64,000 bases of DNA from Gymnorhina tibicen (GCA_013399875.1 VXAZ01006886.1:4891272-4955271); one strand, 5' to 3'. Numbered from the stretch's first letter, positions 50,377-63,911 are shown. Translations and numbers: made by a program. Notes: generated by a model not told the origin, from the sequence alone.

Positions 50377-53300
50377 GTAAGTATGTGAAGCTGTACATGA
50401 AATTTTTCTGCAAATAACCATGAGGCTAATGCCTTTACCCAATGCTTAAGGAAACCTGCCTGGATTAAATCTGTGTGCTTTAAATTTCATAATGTGTCTA
50501 GATATTAGATTTGTAAAGACAGACTCCTGAAGGAAGTGCCCATGACTTACTTGCTTTTTCTTCGCACATGTACGTACCTTAATTACAGGGACAAGCTGGG
50601 CGAACAGTTCTGTTCAGATGCCCAAAGGTGGCCCTGCATTCACTACTGTACACATATTATAATGCAGTTTGAACAGTGTGCCCCAAACGTTTAACCACAC
50701 TTAAAACTACGGCAACTATGTTAACATTAATTAAATATTTTCACCTGTGCTAGCATGTGAAATGGATGGGGAAAGCTGAAAGCATGTGGCTAAAACTAAA
50801 TTTAAACATCAGTATCTTTATCAAAGAATATTGTTTGAGTTTACTGTTCACTATATGCTGTACACCCTTGGTTTCTTCTGTTCCTTCTCACAGGAACAAA
50901 ATAATTTTATTCCTCCTATTAAATTAATTCTCCACTCTGCAGAGTCTCTAATCAAAATATATTTGACAGTCAACAAAAGCCAAAAAACAACAAACGAAAA
51001 ACCCCAAAGCAACAATAAAAATGCAAAAAACACCCCCCCCAAACAGCAACATAACACAAAAAAAAACAAACAAACCCTAAAAAACCCCCACCAAGCACAG
51101 AGGGAGAGCTGTGCCTGAGGCTCCAGGATTTTGTCCTTAATGAAAAGCCTTACTCAAAGGGTGGTTCGTTCTTGAGGAGAAATGGCATCGCTCCCATCTG
51201 GTTGCCATGCTGCAGCAATTTGGCAGAAGGGATAACAGATGCTGAGACTCCAAACTGCTCCCACACTCTTTTCCCTGTCTCTAAAGGGAGTTGCATAGAG
51301 TCATCACTGAACTGTTAATGGGTGCAAGATGTGTATTTCTGCAACACTGAAGACTGTGAGCATGTGCAGGAAGTGAGGGGTGGTGAGGCTTTTACAGCTA
51401 AAGGAACCACTTAAAACTCTGTTAGTATTCAACTAATGTGTATTTTCCTCCCTTCTCTCACTAGTAAGGCATCTGCCTTCCCTCTCATCCTCTCAGTGTG
51501 GCCATGAAATGGCTTGAAACTCAAAACAGACTAGCAAGGCCTGTGGAGTGAACCATAATTGTTCCTGTACACTACTGATCCCCTGGGAAAGACTCCCAGC
51601 AAAACATCCCAGCAGAACTGGCTAAATCACAGCTCAGAGCTATCAAGCAGCTTCATCACACAGAAACAGTCAACAAATGTGTGTGAGCTGAGACACAAGT
51701 GTGTGGATTTCTCAGCCAACCAGATCTTCATTAGGCATCATAAGCTGTGCTGCATCTTCTTCACAGCACCCTCTCATTACTTCCCAGCCCTGAGCTAAGG
51801 TCACAGTGAAGACAGGGACTGATACCTGCACTGAAAGCTCACAGATTTCCAACACCAGTGTAAAAGATGCAGAAGTACTGGGGAAGGAGCACAGCAGGTC
51901 TTAATTTCTGCCTGACGGGGAACAATTAGAACACTTGGGTTATACAAGGTGTTGTTATCTGGATTTATGCAGGTAAAGCTAATTAAAATCATTAATCCAC
52001 CCATCCACAAAGAAGTTTCAGAGGATACTCCATTAATTAATGTCCAATTATATTTTGCAAGAAAGAAAAACATTCAGGTATCTACTTGGCAGATCTCATG
52101 CAAATAAGAATTGCATCAAACTCAAAACTAACAATTTTAAGGCGATCTAAGGAGACATCTAAATAACAAATTAATTTCAGGGTGGAGGGAAACTTGTTGG
52201 ATTCCTTCAAAGTGTAGGCTATTTAAACTGAAATTCATCTGGCATAAAACTGTTTCCTATGCAGAGGAATCCCATATGAATGCCCTATGCATTTTGGGTT
52301 TAAGAACAACACCAAATAGAAGCAGTTCACTGAGGAGTTCGTAAACTCTTACTTCCAATAACAATGACTTCTCCAAATCAAAGTCTGTAGGTCCTAGGAT
52401 AAAGTTATGCATAACACTTTCTCCAAGTAGTATTAAAAATCCCAGTAAATTTACTTGTTATTTCTGGCTACAAGAAGAAAAAAAACCTCAGCTGTTTAGA
52501 CACATGAATAATTACATGAGTATGGGAAATTTTAGCATTAAACTGGTTCATTCCCTTAAAGCAAATTAGAAATTAATATTGGATAGAAAAAACTGTTTTT
52601 TCAGTCATTATGCCAAATGTTCTGCAAAAGCTGATGCAAGGTGCAAGTTGGTTCAACCATATGCAGCTTCTTTTGGACTAACTTGACCCATATAGCTGCT
52701 TCCCTCTGGGTGGTGAAAGCCAAGAATAAATGTAGTATTGCACTGAAAATAGTGACAAGCTGTATTCAAACTCAACTCTCCTTGGTGATAAAATTAATGG
52801 TGGATTTCTTCTGTTTTTCCCAGGATTTGTCTGTGATGCTACTAGTGCTAGAACAGGAAAAAGAGTTCTTCCAGAAGTGATCTCAGCTTGAGTCATGCCT
52901 GTAATAACCTTGTGCACCGAAGGGTTCCTCAAGTTGCAAACAGGGAGTGATACAGTTAAAGTACTCCCAGTGTAATGCAGTTGCTCACCCATGCTTCCTC
53001 CTCCCCAGCGTGACAGCGTGGTGCATAATTTAGGCTCTACTGTGTGTTCTCAGCAAACAGATGGTGGTAAAGAATCCTGCAGGATTTGGTGCTATTTCAG
53101 TCTGGGGAATTGCATTTTTATTCCATGAACTCACCTTCCTTGGCTCCAGCCAGACAGTTCTGGCTCTTACATGCTTTCCAGTGCAGAGCACTTTGTGTGA
53201 CCCCCTTGAAACCTATGCTGCCTCACTGAGCCCCATCTGCTGGGAGATACTCTTCTCAGCAGAGTGTATGCTGGGATAAACCTGGTCCACTGGTTTTGTG

Positions 53301-56300
53301 GTGCCAACACAGAGTGTTGTGGAGATCAGGAAGATAGTCAGTCTTCCCCAGGCACCACTCTGTCAAGTGACAAAGCTCTGCACATCCCAGGAACCACTTC
53401 AGTATCACCGTTCAACTGCTACTCTGAGCTTCCTGTGAGGCCAGCTCTGGAAAGAGGCTCAACATTTAAACAGGGTCACGGTGCAGCTTCTCTGCCAAAA
53501 TGCCTCCTGCCATTCTCCACCAGCGTTTCTAACAATGCAATACTCTTCTGCAGACACCACTCAGTCACCAACATGTTCAATAAATATGTGATATTACAGC
53601 CAAACCTACCACATTAATGATTTTCTTCATTTCTGTGAGCACAAACTCATTTTGTAAGGCTCCAATGATTGGTAGAAGAACAAGAATTTTGTGTGTGCAG
53701 AAATAAATGAACATTCATCCTCTGAGACATGAGACAACCAGAGTGGATTTCTACTGTGCAACTAACTGGTCTCAATTCTTGCACTACGAGCTGATTATAA
53801 AGCCAGTACTTCAACAAGTGAGAAATACTGTTTCGAAACAGCAGACATTTTTTCAGCCAGAAATCCATCTTGAGATTTTTAACATTTTACTGAATTATTG
53901 GAAAACTCTTCATATATATGTACTGTAACATTTCCCAATGCCTGCATGCTTTTAACCCGCTTTGAACTTAAGAACACTAAGCATATAAAGAAGAAATCCA
54001 GTCCTATTCCCCAGCTATCCTAGGCTGTCTGAAAATCTTAGTCACAGAAAAGGCTTTCTGTCCAGGAGTGAATGACGTATCGCATTTCTTTGAAAGTAGC
54101 ACATAATCAAATTCTCCTCAGCAGCTGCAAATCCATTTCTGCTGAAACAACCAACTTTCCCTCTAGATTTTTTCACTATAAATTTCCCAAGAGATGAGCA
54201 GATAACTGATACTCTGACTCTTCGTAAAACAGCAAGAAAAATTTGACCAATTAATTACATTGGCTGCTCTGTACTGCTGTAATCTATTCCAAATGAAGAG
54301 ATGCAGTCAGATTTCCCAGGAGTCAAAAGTATCCATGTTCAGGTTAATTCCTCATAATCCTCCAAGTATTAGTCTCTGGCTTGCCCAAGTTCTTCCTTAT
54401 AAATGTGTGCCAAAAGCAGAGAAGCTCAGAAATGCTGTCCACTACCTCCATCAAATCGTACTGACACATTGATTCACTGACATCTGCCAGTACCATGTTT
54501 TAAGTGCTGCTGCTTAATTCCCTACTGCTCCAAACATTAAGTTTGAAATGAAGAAACTTTACAAAAGCATGTTAATGGACACTGCAAAGGGATTTATCCC
54601 ATTAGGTCACTTCTTCCATTGCAATACTCCTGCAAAAGAGCATTTAGAAATTGAGTCCTAGAGAATTCCTTCGACACTTAAGAAACCCTGAAAGAAATAC
54701 CATGGAATGTAACACGTGGAAGAGACATCCTGTCAGGACACTTGGGAAGACAAGTCTGGCAATGTGACTTGGCACTAGTTTTGGAGTAATAATTAACAGT
54801 GAGAACTGAGGAACTGAGATGGAGTCAAAACAGCCCTTCCTAGCTTTTACCAGGAAGGTTTTTGTCCGGGAGGCACACAGGAGACCCTGAGTGTACTCAG
54901 TTCCCTCAATGTGATCCAGAGGGAAGGGTGGAGGTTTCCGCAGGGTTTACAGAGACTCACATTTGGGCTGGTTGGGAGAAGTGAGTTTCACAGTGATCTC
55001 CTTCTCATGGAAATGCAGGGAAGAAAACCACTGGTAAAAGACAGGGATTCCTGAAGTATTCCACAGTCCAGGACATTTTCAAGGGAGCTAAATATTATCC
55101 TCTCCCCATGCTAATGTGATCTTCCCACTAAGGGAGGGGACCCTGACCATGTTGAACCATACATGCCATATATGCACGTATATCTATGTACAGTCCAAAA
55201 ACCCCAAGGTATTATGTACACAAAGCTTTCCAGCACTGTTGGTGTATTTACATGTATAAATTAAAAATAACACATTTGGAATACTCAAAAAGAAGGTTCT
55301 AAATTCTGATTTAATCGTTTAGCAGGTAAGATTCCAATGTCTTAGCCAAACGCATGTGCTGCAGTTTACTGACTGCACCTTTTCTTTCCCATTCCTGAAA
55401 ATCTCTATCATTATGGGTTTTCATTACGCTATCAATACTATTTCCTGAACCTCTGGGTCTTGCCGTGACACACTTCCTATGAATCTTCTTACCTCTTCCA
55501 TTATAGCATCATTTCAAAAATCAAAGTTAGGAGTAGAAACATAGGTCTACACAATTTTATTTTTAGATGGCAAAATAAAGGAGTGTTTGGAAAATATGAA
55601 GGGAAGCAAGCAGATGGAGAAAAAATGAAAAATGAGCTCCAAATAATGCATCGTTTTCCAAAGTATTTCTTATATTCGTTCTGCAAACAATATAGATCTT
55701 AGGGTTTGCCTTATGTGCCTTGTTATGTTACTGTATCACCAAGAGCATTCACGTCCCTTTTATGAAATATTCAGAGAAAATCATATTGCTGCAGTCTACA
55801 ACTGGAAGCTATAAAACTTCTTCATGCAACAAGGAATATTGCAGTTTGTCTCGATAACTGTAACCTCAATTAGCATGTTAATACAGCTAACAGTAAGCCC
55901 AAAACTTTTTCAGACTAAGGGAACTGTAAACAAACTATTGGGCTCTATTAGCAGAAGTGTTGCAGTACAGCCTGAAGGTCATGCAACAGGGAAGAGCTAC
56001 AGAATCATGAAGCACTGCAGCTTACAGTTCAGTTACAAAAATGCTGTACCAAAAGGTTACTGTTTACAGTTGTATTTATTTTGTTTGCTTCCTCTCTTAA
56101 TACCTGACATTGCTGTATTAATTTTCAGGCCAGAACTCCAGGACACATCTCCAAGTTCACATGTTTTCACAGAAATAATGTTCTCTAGAATTAGCACTCT
56201 TCTTGTTCAAAAAGTTGTGTAGTATCAGTGCTGAAGAGAGATTTTGGGATCTAAGAAACCTCTAAAAGCAAGTGAGTTCCAAATACTCAAGACCTTTACA

Positions 56301-56805
56301 CTCAGCTACTAATTGAAAAAAAAAACTGTGAAGGCAGACTTAACTTTTTGCTTTTCACAAATTTTGACATGTGGCTAGGCTGGTTTAGCAAGTGCTTCTC
56401 AATATTCTGAATTTAGATTATAAGGACAAGAAGGCATCACCCACAGCAAGTGCAATCTTCCCACCTGAATCTTCCTATGCTGCCAGCTGGCTCTAGCATT
56501 TTTTACCATCTCTTGGACTTAGAGCTATCACAATGTATTTTTACTCCTGAGGATAACCAAGATCATTAGGGCTCAGTCTTTTCTTTCATCATTTCATCTG
56601 TGTTCTCACAGCTTTCAGCTCTTTGTTGAAACACTTATAAAATTACTGCAATGGCTGAATTTTGTCCAGAAAAATCTTTAGTCTAGGCCAGCAAGGTAGA
56701 ATAAACATCCAACTCTGAAAAACCATTTGATCTTACGGTGTGCTACTGGTATGCATGGAAGCTTTACCACCATGTGAATGAACTTTTTCCAAAACTCTCC
56801 CTTAC
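50377..56805. other. unique non-coding DNA
   Basis: AT-rich, no LINE or LTR recognised. Holds an A/C-rich low-complexity patch (50970-51095). Strong acceptors at about 50895 and 52824 have open frames after them but no donor. A minus-strand frame (51801-52073) ends at CAG/GTATCA, with a fair acceptor near 51906. None was strong enough for a separate call. Confidence 0.4.
50970..51095 (+). repeat. A/C-rich low-complexity patch, almost without G
   Basis: A run of AACAAA, CAAACAAA and CCCC words with an eight-C tract at about 51033-51041. G is nearly absent on the plus strand for over 100 bases. The open frames across it on both strands are products of this composition. Confidence 0.75.
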
Positions 56806-56867
56806 CAGTGCCAGTTTTAAAAAAGGAAGCTGGTGCAGTTAATTTCGGAATGGGCATGCAGGAAGAT
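56806..56867 (-). CDS. candidate internal exon, minus strand, 62 nt
   Basis: Read on the minus strand, an acceptor TGATTTCTGTCACTGTTAG precedes 62 nt, and a donor CACTG/GTAAGG follows. Only one frame is open: one base, then SSCMPIPKLTAPASFFKTGT, then one base. The incoming phase fits the outgoing phase of 59722-59905 (AG plus A gives Arg), about 2.9 kb upstream on that strand. No known family. A downstream partner could not be fixed, though 51827-51906 would be phase-compatible. Confidence 0.25.
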
Positions 56868-59721
56868 CTAACAGTGACAGAAATCAAGCCATGACCACCT
56901 GTATCTCAGTGCACTGCCTTCATCTCAACACTGCAGTAAGATCTCTGCACAGGACTCCAGCTGTATGCAGCACATTTGAGGAACAATGTTAGCTAAATCT
57001 GTACCAAGTGGCATTGCCAACCAGCAAGGCTTTGGCACGCAGTAATACCTTGGCTTTGTCAACAGCCCTGTTCATTTCAGCACTGAACTTGTAAAATAAG
57101 AGAATAAGCTCAGGATTCACCATCTGGCCCTCCGTGGATATCCAAAAAGCCATAAAGCTGCTGTTCCTGAGGAAAATTTTATTTTATGGCTTGTTAAGAC
57201 ATCAGATCTCCAACATACCATTTGCACTAATGCTCATTAAAATTAATACTTAACCTGGCTGGCTAGTTGCATTACTTTTTCTAGTCAGAAATGAATCCAA
57301 CCCCCTTTCTAACTTGCTCAGTCCTCATCCCCCAGGCTAAACAATCTTACTTGCAGGCATTATTACCTTAGAGGAGAACAAGCATGCACAACTGAACCTG
57401 ACTATGGAAATGTATTTCAGATAACAGCCTTACAAAAACCATGAGGGGAGCAGCTTTAATGCAAGGGGCCAGGGAGGCAGTGAACTTTTTGTATAAACAT
57501 CTGATAGCAGGGTTTGCAAGTTCAACACCTGCAGCATACCTGGGGTTTAATCTCACTTCAGCTGACTAGACAATTAAGAACTGGGAAACACCTTTATAGA
57601 AGTGGCTGGAAGGCCAACAAAGCCATTTGAATGACTGTACCTCCAACATCTCATTTTTAATTACCTATTCCTTAGAGGCTGGCAATTAATTGTTCTTTTC
57701 ATCGATCCAGTCTATCCCGGCCACCTTGCTTGACAGGCTGCTACAGCACTGCCAGCATTCTTTATGTTCCCAGTGATACTCATTTGCCCCATTTCCACTT
57801 TGAAGGGGCTTGTCTGCAGCTACCACATTCATTTGCAGCTTCAATTTCCATTGAATAAGGGTTGACTAAGGCAGGAAGATGCTGGCTTTACAGTTGTTTT
57901 TTCTCCTTCTTGTACCTCTCCTTTGAACACAGTCCTACATCTTCAGCTGTAAAAGCCATTATCTTTATCTGTGTCCAGAATGTTGTGGCAGAGCCCCTTT
58001 TTGAAGCAAACAGGTGACTGATTCCATGCTACATGAAACCTCAAGAAAGTACAGGGTGAAAGTTTTCTCAGGAAAATAACCCTAATAATTTTCATTAATC
58101 ATTTATTAATTTCCATTTAATAAGAGCTCTTTCAAAACCGAGTATACAAGCAACAGGGGCTTTCCCGTCTCTCACTACAATGGGCACACACAAGCGTAGA
58201 GTCAACTTTTAGGTAAGGCTGAGCAGACAAAGCTAATTCCTTGCTCCCTCCCAAGGACAGGCACAGTCCCATGGGGCAGCACCAAAACCAAACTCTGAAC
58301 CTAGCTAAACCTTCACCCAGTTTCTGTGTCCTTTGAACTGGAGACAGAAATAAAACATACTGTCACATGATATTCCAGCTCCAAAAGCTCTACTCAGCCT
58401 TCTCTTAACTTTCTTTCAAGTTGGTCAATTTTCAACAACATTCTGTTGTCCAACTTAGTAGCAGTAAGAAATTAATATCTCTCATCTGGTTTTCTAAGTA
58501 CTTGGTCTTCACTAAATCTCTAGCAGCCAGTGATTATGAATGGCTCAATACAGTTACCTTGATCTAGTCTAGATTTCAAAGTGAGTCCATGAGAAGGGAA
58601 ACATCAACTTCAATGTCATCACTAGTTCGTCCCTATCACCGTAGGCATACTAAGAACATGAGCATGAAATTATTTGGCAAGGGTACCATGGAGACAATCA
58701 GCACGGATGAACCTCACAGATAGCTCAAGAAAGCAAAAAGAAATTAACTTTATAATAATGCTTGCTATGCTCTATATCATACATCTTCGACAGCTCAAAA
58801 ATCGCTATTTACCCGTAGTCAGCGAGATTGTTCTTAAGAATACTGTCAGTGTCTGAGAAGAAAAGGCTAGGGACAGCAAAAGGAATGTCTGAGTTTGTAA
58901 CGTTTTTTCATTGTGAAGTATTGCCTAGGGAGTCACAGTCTAAAAAATTAAAGACCCAAAGGCCGGACTCCTTCACAATTTATTTTTAAAACTCAGTTTC
59001 TGCCCCAATCCTTCAGCTTCTACTGTACAACTGGAGTCATTCAAAAATGAATCATCTGAGCAATTCCCACAGGAATATTAGAAATACTAAGATTTGTTCC
59101 CTCTGTTTGACATGAACACGAACCAGAGCTGTGCCCTAACCTAGCCTTCTTGCTTCAGTAAGTGCAAACAGACTTACTAAAGAACACAAACTTTTCTCTC
59201 CATGACTTCCTCCCAGAGGACACAGTCCATTGGAGAGGGTGAGTTAATTTTGTTAGATCTTCACGACAAAAGAGTCAAGGTCATTTCATCCTGCGCAGAT
59301 GCTGCAGAAAATGTCTGGCAGTACATGATTTCTGACATTTGAAGCAGCACTCTTATTCTGCTAATGTGGACAGTTGTACTGCATTTTTTGCCAAGGCCTG
59401 AATTTGGCTCTGCGTAGACCAAGAACCAGCAGCCAGCATGGGAGATGGCAGCAGTAGAGCTCTTTTCATCTCCTAACATCTGCCTTACCCACTCTTAGCA
59501 GGCCTTCCACATCTGATCCATTGCCTGGAAACAGTCTCCATTTGTTCAACATACCATCATGTTAAGCACCACTCCATTTCTTGATAACTGTCTGGCTGAG
59601 CTGAGTCAAGGAAAGGCCATGTGAGCCAAAAAGGAAGTCACTGATTTTATAGCTCTGCTCCCCACTGCAAACCTCTCTGTCACTGAATTCCGAGTGACTT
59701 CATTAAGATCAACTTACTTAC
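56868..59721. other. unique DNA, presumed intron between the minus-strand candidates
   Basis: Single-copy AT-rich sequence. It contains minus-strand splice-like fragments of 26-35 nt near 57368-57560 that would break the frame if included. It also holds the plus-strand candidate 57933-58013. A short CR1-like word (CCCCCAGGCTAAACAATC at about 57330) is too small to call as an element. Confidence 0.4.
57933..58013 (+). CDS. possible internal exon, plus strand, 81 nt
   Basis: A very long pyrimidine tract ends in CTCCTTTGAACACAG at 57932. The next 81 nt are open in one frame (after one base: PTSSAVKAIIFICVQNVVAE, then PLFEAN) and end CAG/GTGACT, a weak donor. The phase (one base in, two out) matches the start of the open stretch at 61149. 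It does not match the end of 50240-50376. It also lies inside the gap between the minus-strand candidates, so both models need not be true. Confidence 0.2.
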
Positions 59722-59905
59722 CTCAACCTTTCACTCCCCGTTAAACTTATACAAAAATATCCATCCATATCCCACAGGTCATTAAATGTAAAAGCAAAGG
59801 ATGGTTTGCAATTCACAGACAGACTGTGAACTGTATTCAGCACTGGGCATCGTGTTTTACTGCAGGGTGGCAACTGAACTTTTGTTTTAAATGCTGAGGT
59901 TTCCA
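59722..59905 (-). CDS. candidate internal exon, minus strand, 184 nt, best on that strand
   Basis: On the minus strand, a strong acceptor (CTTTCTTCACTGGCTGTATT then CTTACTAG) precedes 184 nt and a strong donor TTGAG/GTAAGTAAGT follows. One frame stays open: two bases, 60 codons, two bases. Parts read ETSAFKTKVQLPPCSKTRCP, VNCKPSFAFTF and NDLWDMDGYFCISLTGSE. Three cysteines in the first half and a mixed composition suggest a real, perhaps extracellular, protein segment. I cannot name the family. It is the longest splice-bounded open stretch in the window apart from the GC-rich block. Confidence 0.38.
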
Positions 59906-61148
59906 CTAGTAAGAATACAGCCAGTGAAGAAAGGTAATTATGACTTGCTCCTGTAAGCAGCAGAAACCTTTATGTTCAACAGATGGCAGTTACACGCTAG
60001 AAGGTAAAATGCTGTCTATACTAGCAACACAGTGGAGTAATTTTTTTGCTAATATATCTAAGTGTACACAAAATGTTTTAATTTCTAATTGCAGCCTGAT
60101 GGTAAGCTCATACCTGATTTAAAATATATCTAATTTTAAAAAGCAAAAGCACTCAAATGAAGCCTGAAGTCAAGGAATGCTGCATTCTAAACCTTCAGTA
60201 ACATTAAGAAGTATGCAAGATCAGCTTTCGTTCCAGTAAATGTCAATTTGTAGCCTCCCTTTCTTCTTCTATCAAATGGAAACAATCTCAGAGAAACAAG
60301 ACTATTAAAAAGATATGAAATATTCTTTTTTTAAGTGCTTCCATGGTGACATGTCATAGAAAGGCTGTAGAGAAACCCCTGTTTTCAGAACAAGTTTGGA
60401 AGTAAGTAAACTACACACTGCTTATTTTGATAGCAATTTTAAATGGATAAATAACTCAATAAGCAACATTTGACTGAAGCAAAGCCCTCTAAAGGCCTTT
60501 TTTGTACTCCAGCCTTCTCTGTAGAATAACATTCATTTCTGAAAACCGAGTCCTCATACTCACAGCACAAGCGTCCCCATCTCTCATCCCAGTGTACCTA
60601 ACCCCAAAAGCAGCCTATGACAACCTGTCAGCTTCCTTTACAGAACAGAAGGCTCATTTCTATTCTGCTGCTCTTCAATGCTAATCAAGCAAGAATATAA
60701 AATTCCACTTCCACATAAGCTTGTATTAAATGTCTTTCTGGTTTCCATTCCTGGATATTATCAAAATGCAGTTTAGGGCAATGTAATTAATTATACTCTC
60801 TAATACAAAAAAAAAAGGGGGAAGGTAGCAAGAGACATTCCTTCATTTTATCAGTCAGCCACCTATGCTGAAAGACAAAATGCATTCTCTCTCTAAAAGC
60901 CTCTCTCTGGGTGGCCTCTGCCCCAAGAAATAAAGGGACATTGACTCTGTGTAATAGTTTGCACAGGTACACTTTCAAATCCAAGGATGGACATTAAATG
61001 GTTCCCTTAGCAACAACTTTTATCAGCATTCTTTGAATAAAAAGAGAAGATTTTTTTATCCTGTAGAAAATTTCCTTCTGCTTAACAACAGCAGACAATA
61101 ATGTTTTGAAATTCCTCCTTTACATAGCGTTCTTTTTTTTTATTCCAG

Positions 61149-61452
61149 GCTACCTATTAGGCAAGTAATGGTACAGTTCAAGTACTCTGAAAGCAAAGAT
61201 AGAAACTCAGCTACAGGTTACCAGACCCTTGCTGCACTACTGTTCCCATTTGTGGGGATGTCTCAAGCCACAGCATTTCACTCACCACTGTACAGCACAA
61301 CCTCACAACAGCCTGCTAGGGTCATCCACACAGATAAAGAACAGAAGAGCAGAGGCAGGAATGACTGTGTGGAAGGAGGGAACCTTTCATGCTGCCTTGT
61401 TGTTGGAGACATTACAATGTCAAACTGCACCTTAATTAGTTCTGCCTGGTGA
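61149..61452 (+). CDS. possible terminal exon, plus strand
   Basis: A strong acceptor (TTCTTTTTTTTTATTCCAG) ends at 61148. The frame starting after one base stays open about 100 codons to TGA at 61450-61452. It includes LPIRQVMVQFKYSESKDRNS, ATGYQTLAALLFPFVGMSQA and DITMSNCTLISSAW. A consensus polyadenylation signal AATAAA lies at 61919-61924, about 470 bases beyond the stop. That is the arrangement of a last exon, but AATAAA is common in AT-rich DNA. Phase is compatible with 57933-58013. No known family. Confidence 0.22.
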
Positions 61453-63861
61453 AGAAAAGCTTTGCATCAGACCGAAAGCCCAGAATTCACATCAAAACAG
61501 CATGCATCCTTTCAGCATCAACCTAATCTTAAAAACCCCTCAAAATACGGGTTCTTCCCAAACGGTACTGCACAAGTGCCATTCATCTTTAAATTCTTGA
61601 CACATTCCATCCTTTTTTAGGGATTTGATCAAATAGCTCTCATCAGCAAGCCACTGCAGTGGCTTATAATTATACCTACTTCTGTTTCTTGAACTTAACT
61701 GTAATTGTGTCTTTTTGTTTCTAATGCACCACAGCCAAGCATATGGACATGTCCTTTAAGCAGCTGGGTTAATGTTGCTTTCACGTCTGTTTCATTCTTC
61801 CAAAACATCTCCCATTTATAACTTATGGAAATGTACCAAGATGCTCTTCTGAACACAAAGCCCTCTTCAAAGTTCACTGCCTAATGTTGTGCTGCTAAGT
61901 AGAAACTATTTGTGATAAAATAAAGACAGACTCTTAACTCCTGAATGCTAAGCCTCATGCTGGGTAGAAACACTCTGTGCATCTGTCAGCACGGGTGCTT
62001 TTGGCACGTTTTAATTCCAGAGCACTTCAGGTGCAAATCATACTTGCAGCTTCACTGTCCCAGTGCACAGACCCCTCAACCCAGAGGCTGTCACACCTGA
62101 AGCTGGGGGAGTGAACAAACTCATCGCCTGGCATCAGCACATCACTCCCATGTCTCCCTCTGGAGACATTTGCTCCCTTCTCTTAGACTAAGGATGACAA
62201 CTGCTGCAAAGAATGGAAACAGCATTCTTCTGGACAGGTAGACAAGAAACCTGTTCTCTGACACTGAAAAATACTCTTTTTTTCCTATATTTAGTAGTTT
62301 TTGCTGCTGACAAGAACAAAACATACTGGCAGAATAGAGTAGGATCTGTATGAACTCATCATTGCCCAGAAACCAAAATACAGCTGGGAGGTTTAATTAT
62401 AGCCCACTAGCCCTGACAGTGCCCTGTTAAACCACCCAGCTCTTGTGCCAAGGAAAGTAATGCAGAAAGGGCTTTTTCTAGAAGCTGGTAAGAGTTTTAA
62501 GTTGAAATAAAAAACGATGTGAAATGGTAGAAAGCTGGTTAAGCAGCTGCTGCTAACCTTGACAGTATTTAGTTAACAAATAAACAAATACCTCTTGACT
62601 AGCTACCTCTCAGCTGTGAAAACATTCATAGACCCTCTGTTTCCACTGGGGGGTGTTGGAAGTGAGAATTCTCTTCAACCCTCATCCCTGAACTTTAAGA
62701 TACAGTTACAATACACATCATGCTTCATCAAAGCCTTACTACAGTATAGTAGCTACAGAGAAAAACAGGATAGAAAACTGAATGCTACAAATTAAGAGCA
62801 GTGCCCAACTTTCAGTTTGATCCTTTGACATGAGTTGACTCAACTCCCCTCTACACACACGTGCAGGACAGCAATCAGGCACAGAGATCCAGAGCTCAAA
62901 GAGCAGTACCAGTCTCTTAGCTGTATAAAATGCCTGGCTTTGACAAAAGTATCAAAAAGATCTTGTAGTACAGTAGAGTTCCTCAGAAACGGGAATTCAA
63001 ACACATGCAAGTACCAGAGCAATTTCTCCTACCAGCTCAAGCAGAATTAAGTGCTCATAAACAAGGGCAGCCAGTCCTTCTTTCATTCCATCATATAACC
63101 ACTAGAATTAGGACATTCCTGATGGGTCCTTGTCTAACTTGTCCTCAAAAATACCCATGATAGATCCTACAGCTTTCTTGAGCAAGACACTTCCTTGTGT
63201 CTTTCTTCTAGCATGAGGGATCATCTTCCATTAAGTTTTAAGATGCCCTTAAATAAATCCTATGCTGGACGACTACTTGACCTAGCTATCACAGAATAGA
63301 CTTCTTCATAAATTTTGTAGCATACATCACTTATAATTAATCTAGTTTCAGAACCTGGCCTTTTCCACATTAAAAAGAGCTCTAACATACTTGATTAAAC
63401 TAATCTGAAAATATACTCACTGCAAACATGACTGAGAGAAACATCCCTAACTTCCCAACCTCAGCTGCTTCCAAGACCACAAGCATGCCCCAGAACTTGG
63501 CAAAGAATCACGGCATTTCCAGTGCCTTAGCCATCTACAGGGAATATGAACTGGCTGATAATGAAAATGAAAATGCCCAGAGTAACCTACTGAGCTTTTA
63601 GGAGATTTGGTAGCTTTGCTCTAGCTATTGGCATGTTTTGCTTCACACAAGTCTTTAGAATACAATCTGAAAATACCTGTGCACATCTTTAGACCTCTTA
63701 GTGGTTTGACTTTATGTCTGAATGACTGGTTGTCTCCATGCCATGTGCAATTTGCCCTCTGCAGTTATACATCAGCACAAGGAGCTCAATCTTTACAGCA
63801 AGAGGCTAGCAGAGGGTACAGGCACCTACTAGGTGATAGTAGGTCTCCTCTTTCTCTTCAG

Positions 63862-63911
63862 GTTTCAATGCTCAAGAAGGAAGGAAAGTGCAAGTCAAAA
63901 TTCTGAGCTAA
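63862..63911 (+). CDS. weak terminal exon candidate
   Basis: Acceptor GGTCTCCTCTTTCTCTTCAG ends at 63861. After two bases the frame reads FNAQEGRKVQVKILS and stops at TAA. This phase would directly follow 50240-50376 (T plus GT gives Cys). A second frame (VSMLKKEGKCKSKF) is open too. With only 15 codons the evidence is mainly the acceptor and the phase. Confidence 0.13.

Noticed and set aside
50786..51118. 110-codon plus-strand frame after a strong acceptor at about 50895
   Set aside because: Its second half is the A/C low-complexity patch, there is no donor, and its phase gives a stop when joined to 50240-50376.
51801..52073. 90-codon minus-strand frame ending at CAG/GTATCA
   Set aside because: A sub-piece (51827-51906) is phase-compatible with 56806-56867, but the acceptor is only fair and the peptide shows no family.
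52825..52879. Strong acceptor followed by open frames at 52825
   Set aside because: Joining it to 50240-50376 creates an immediate stop, and no donor follows.
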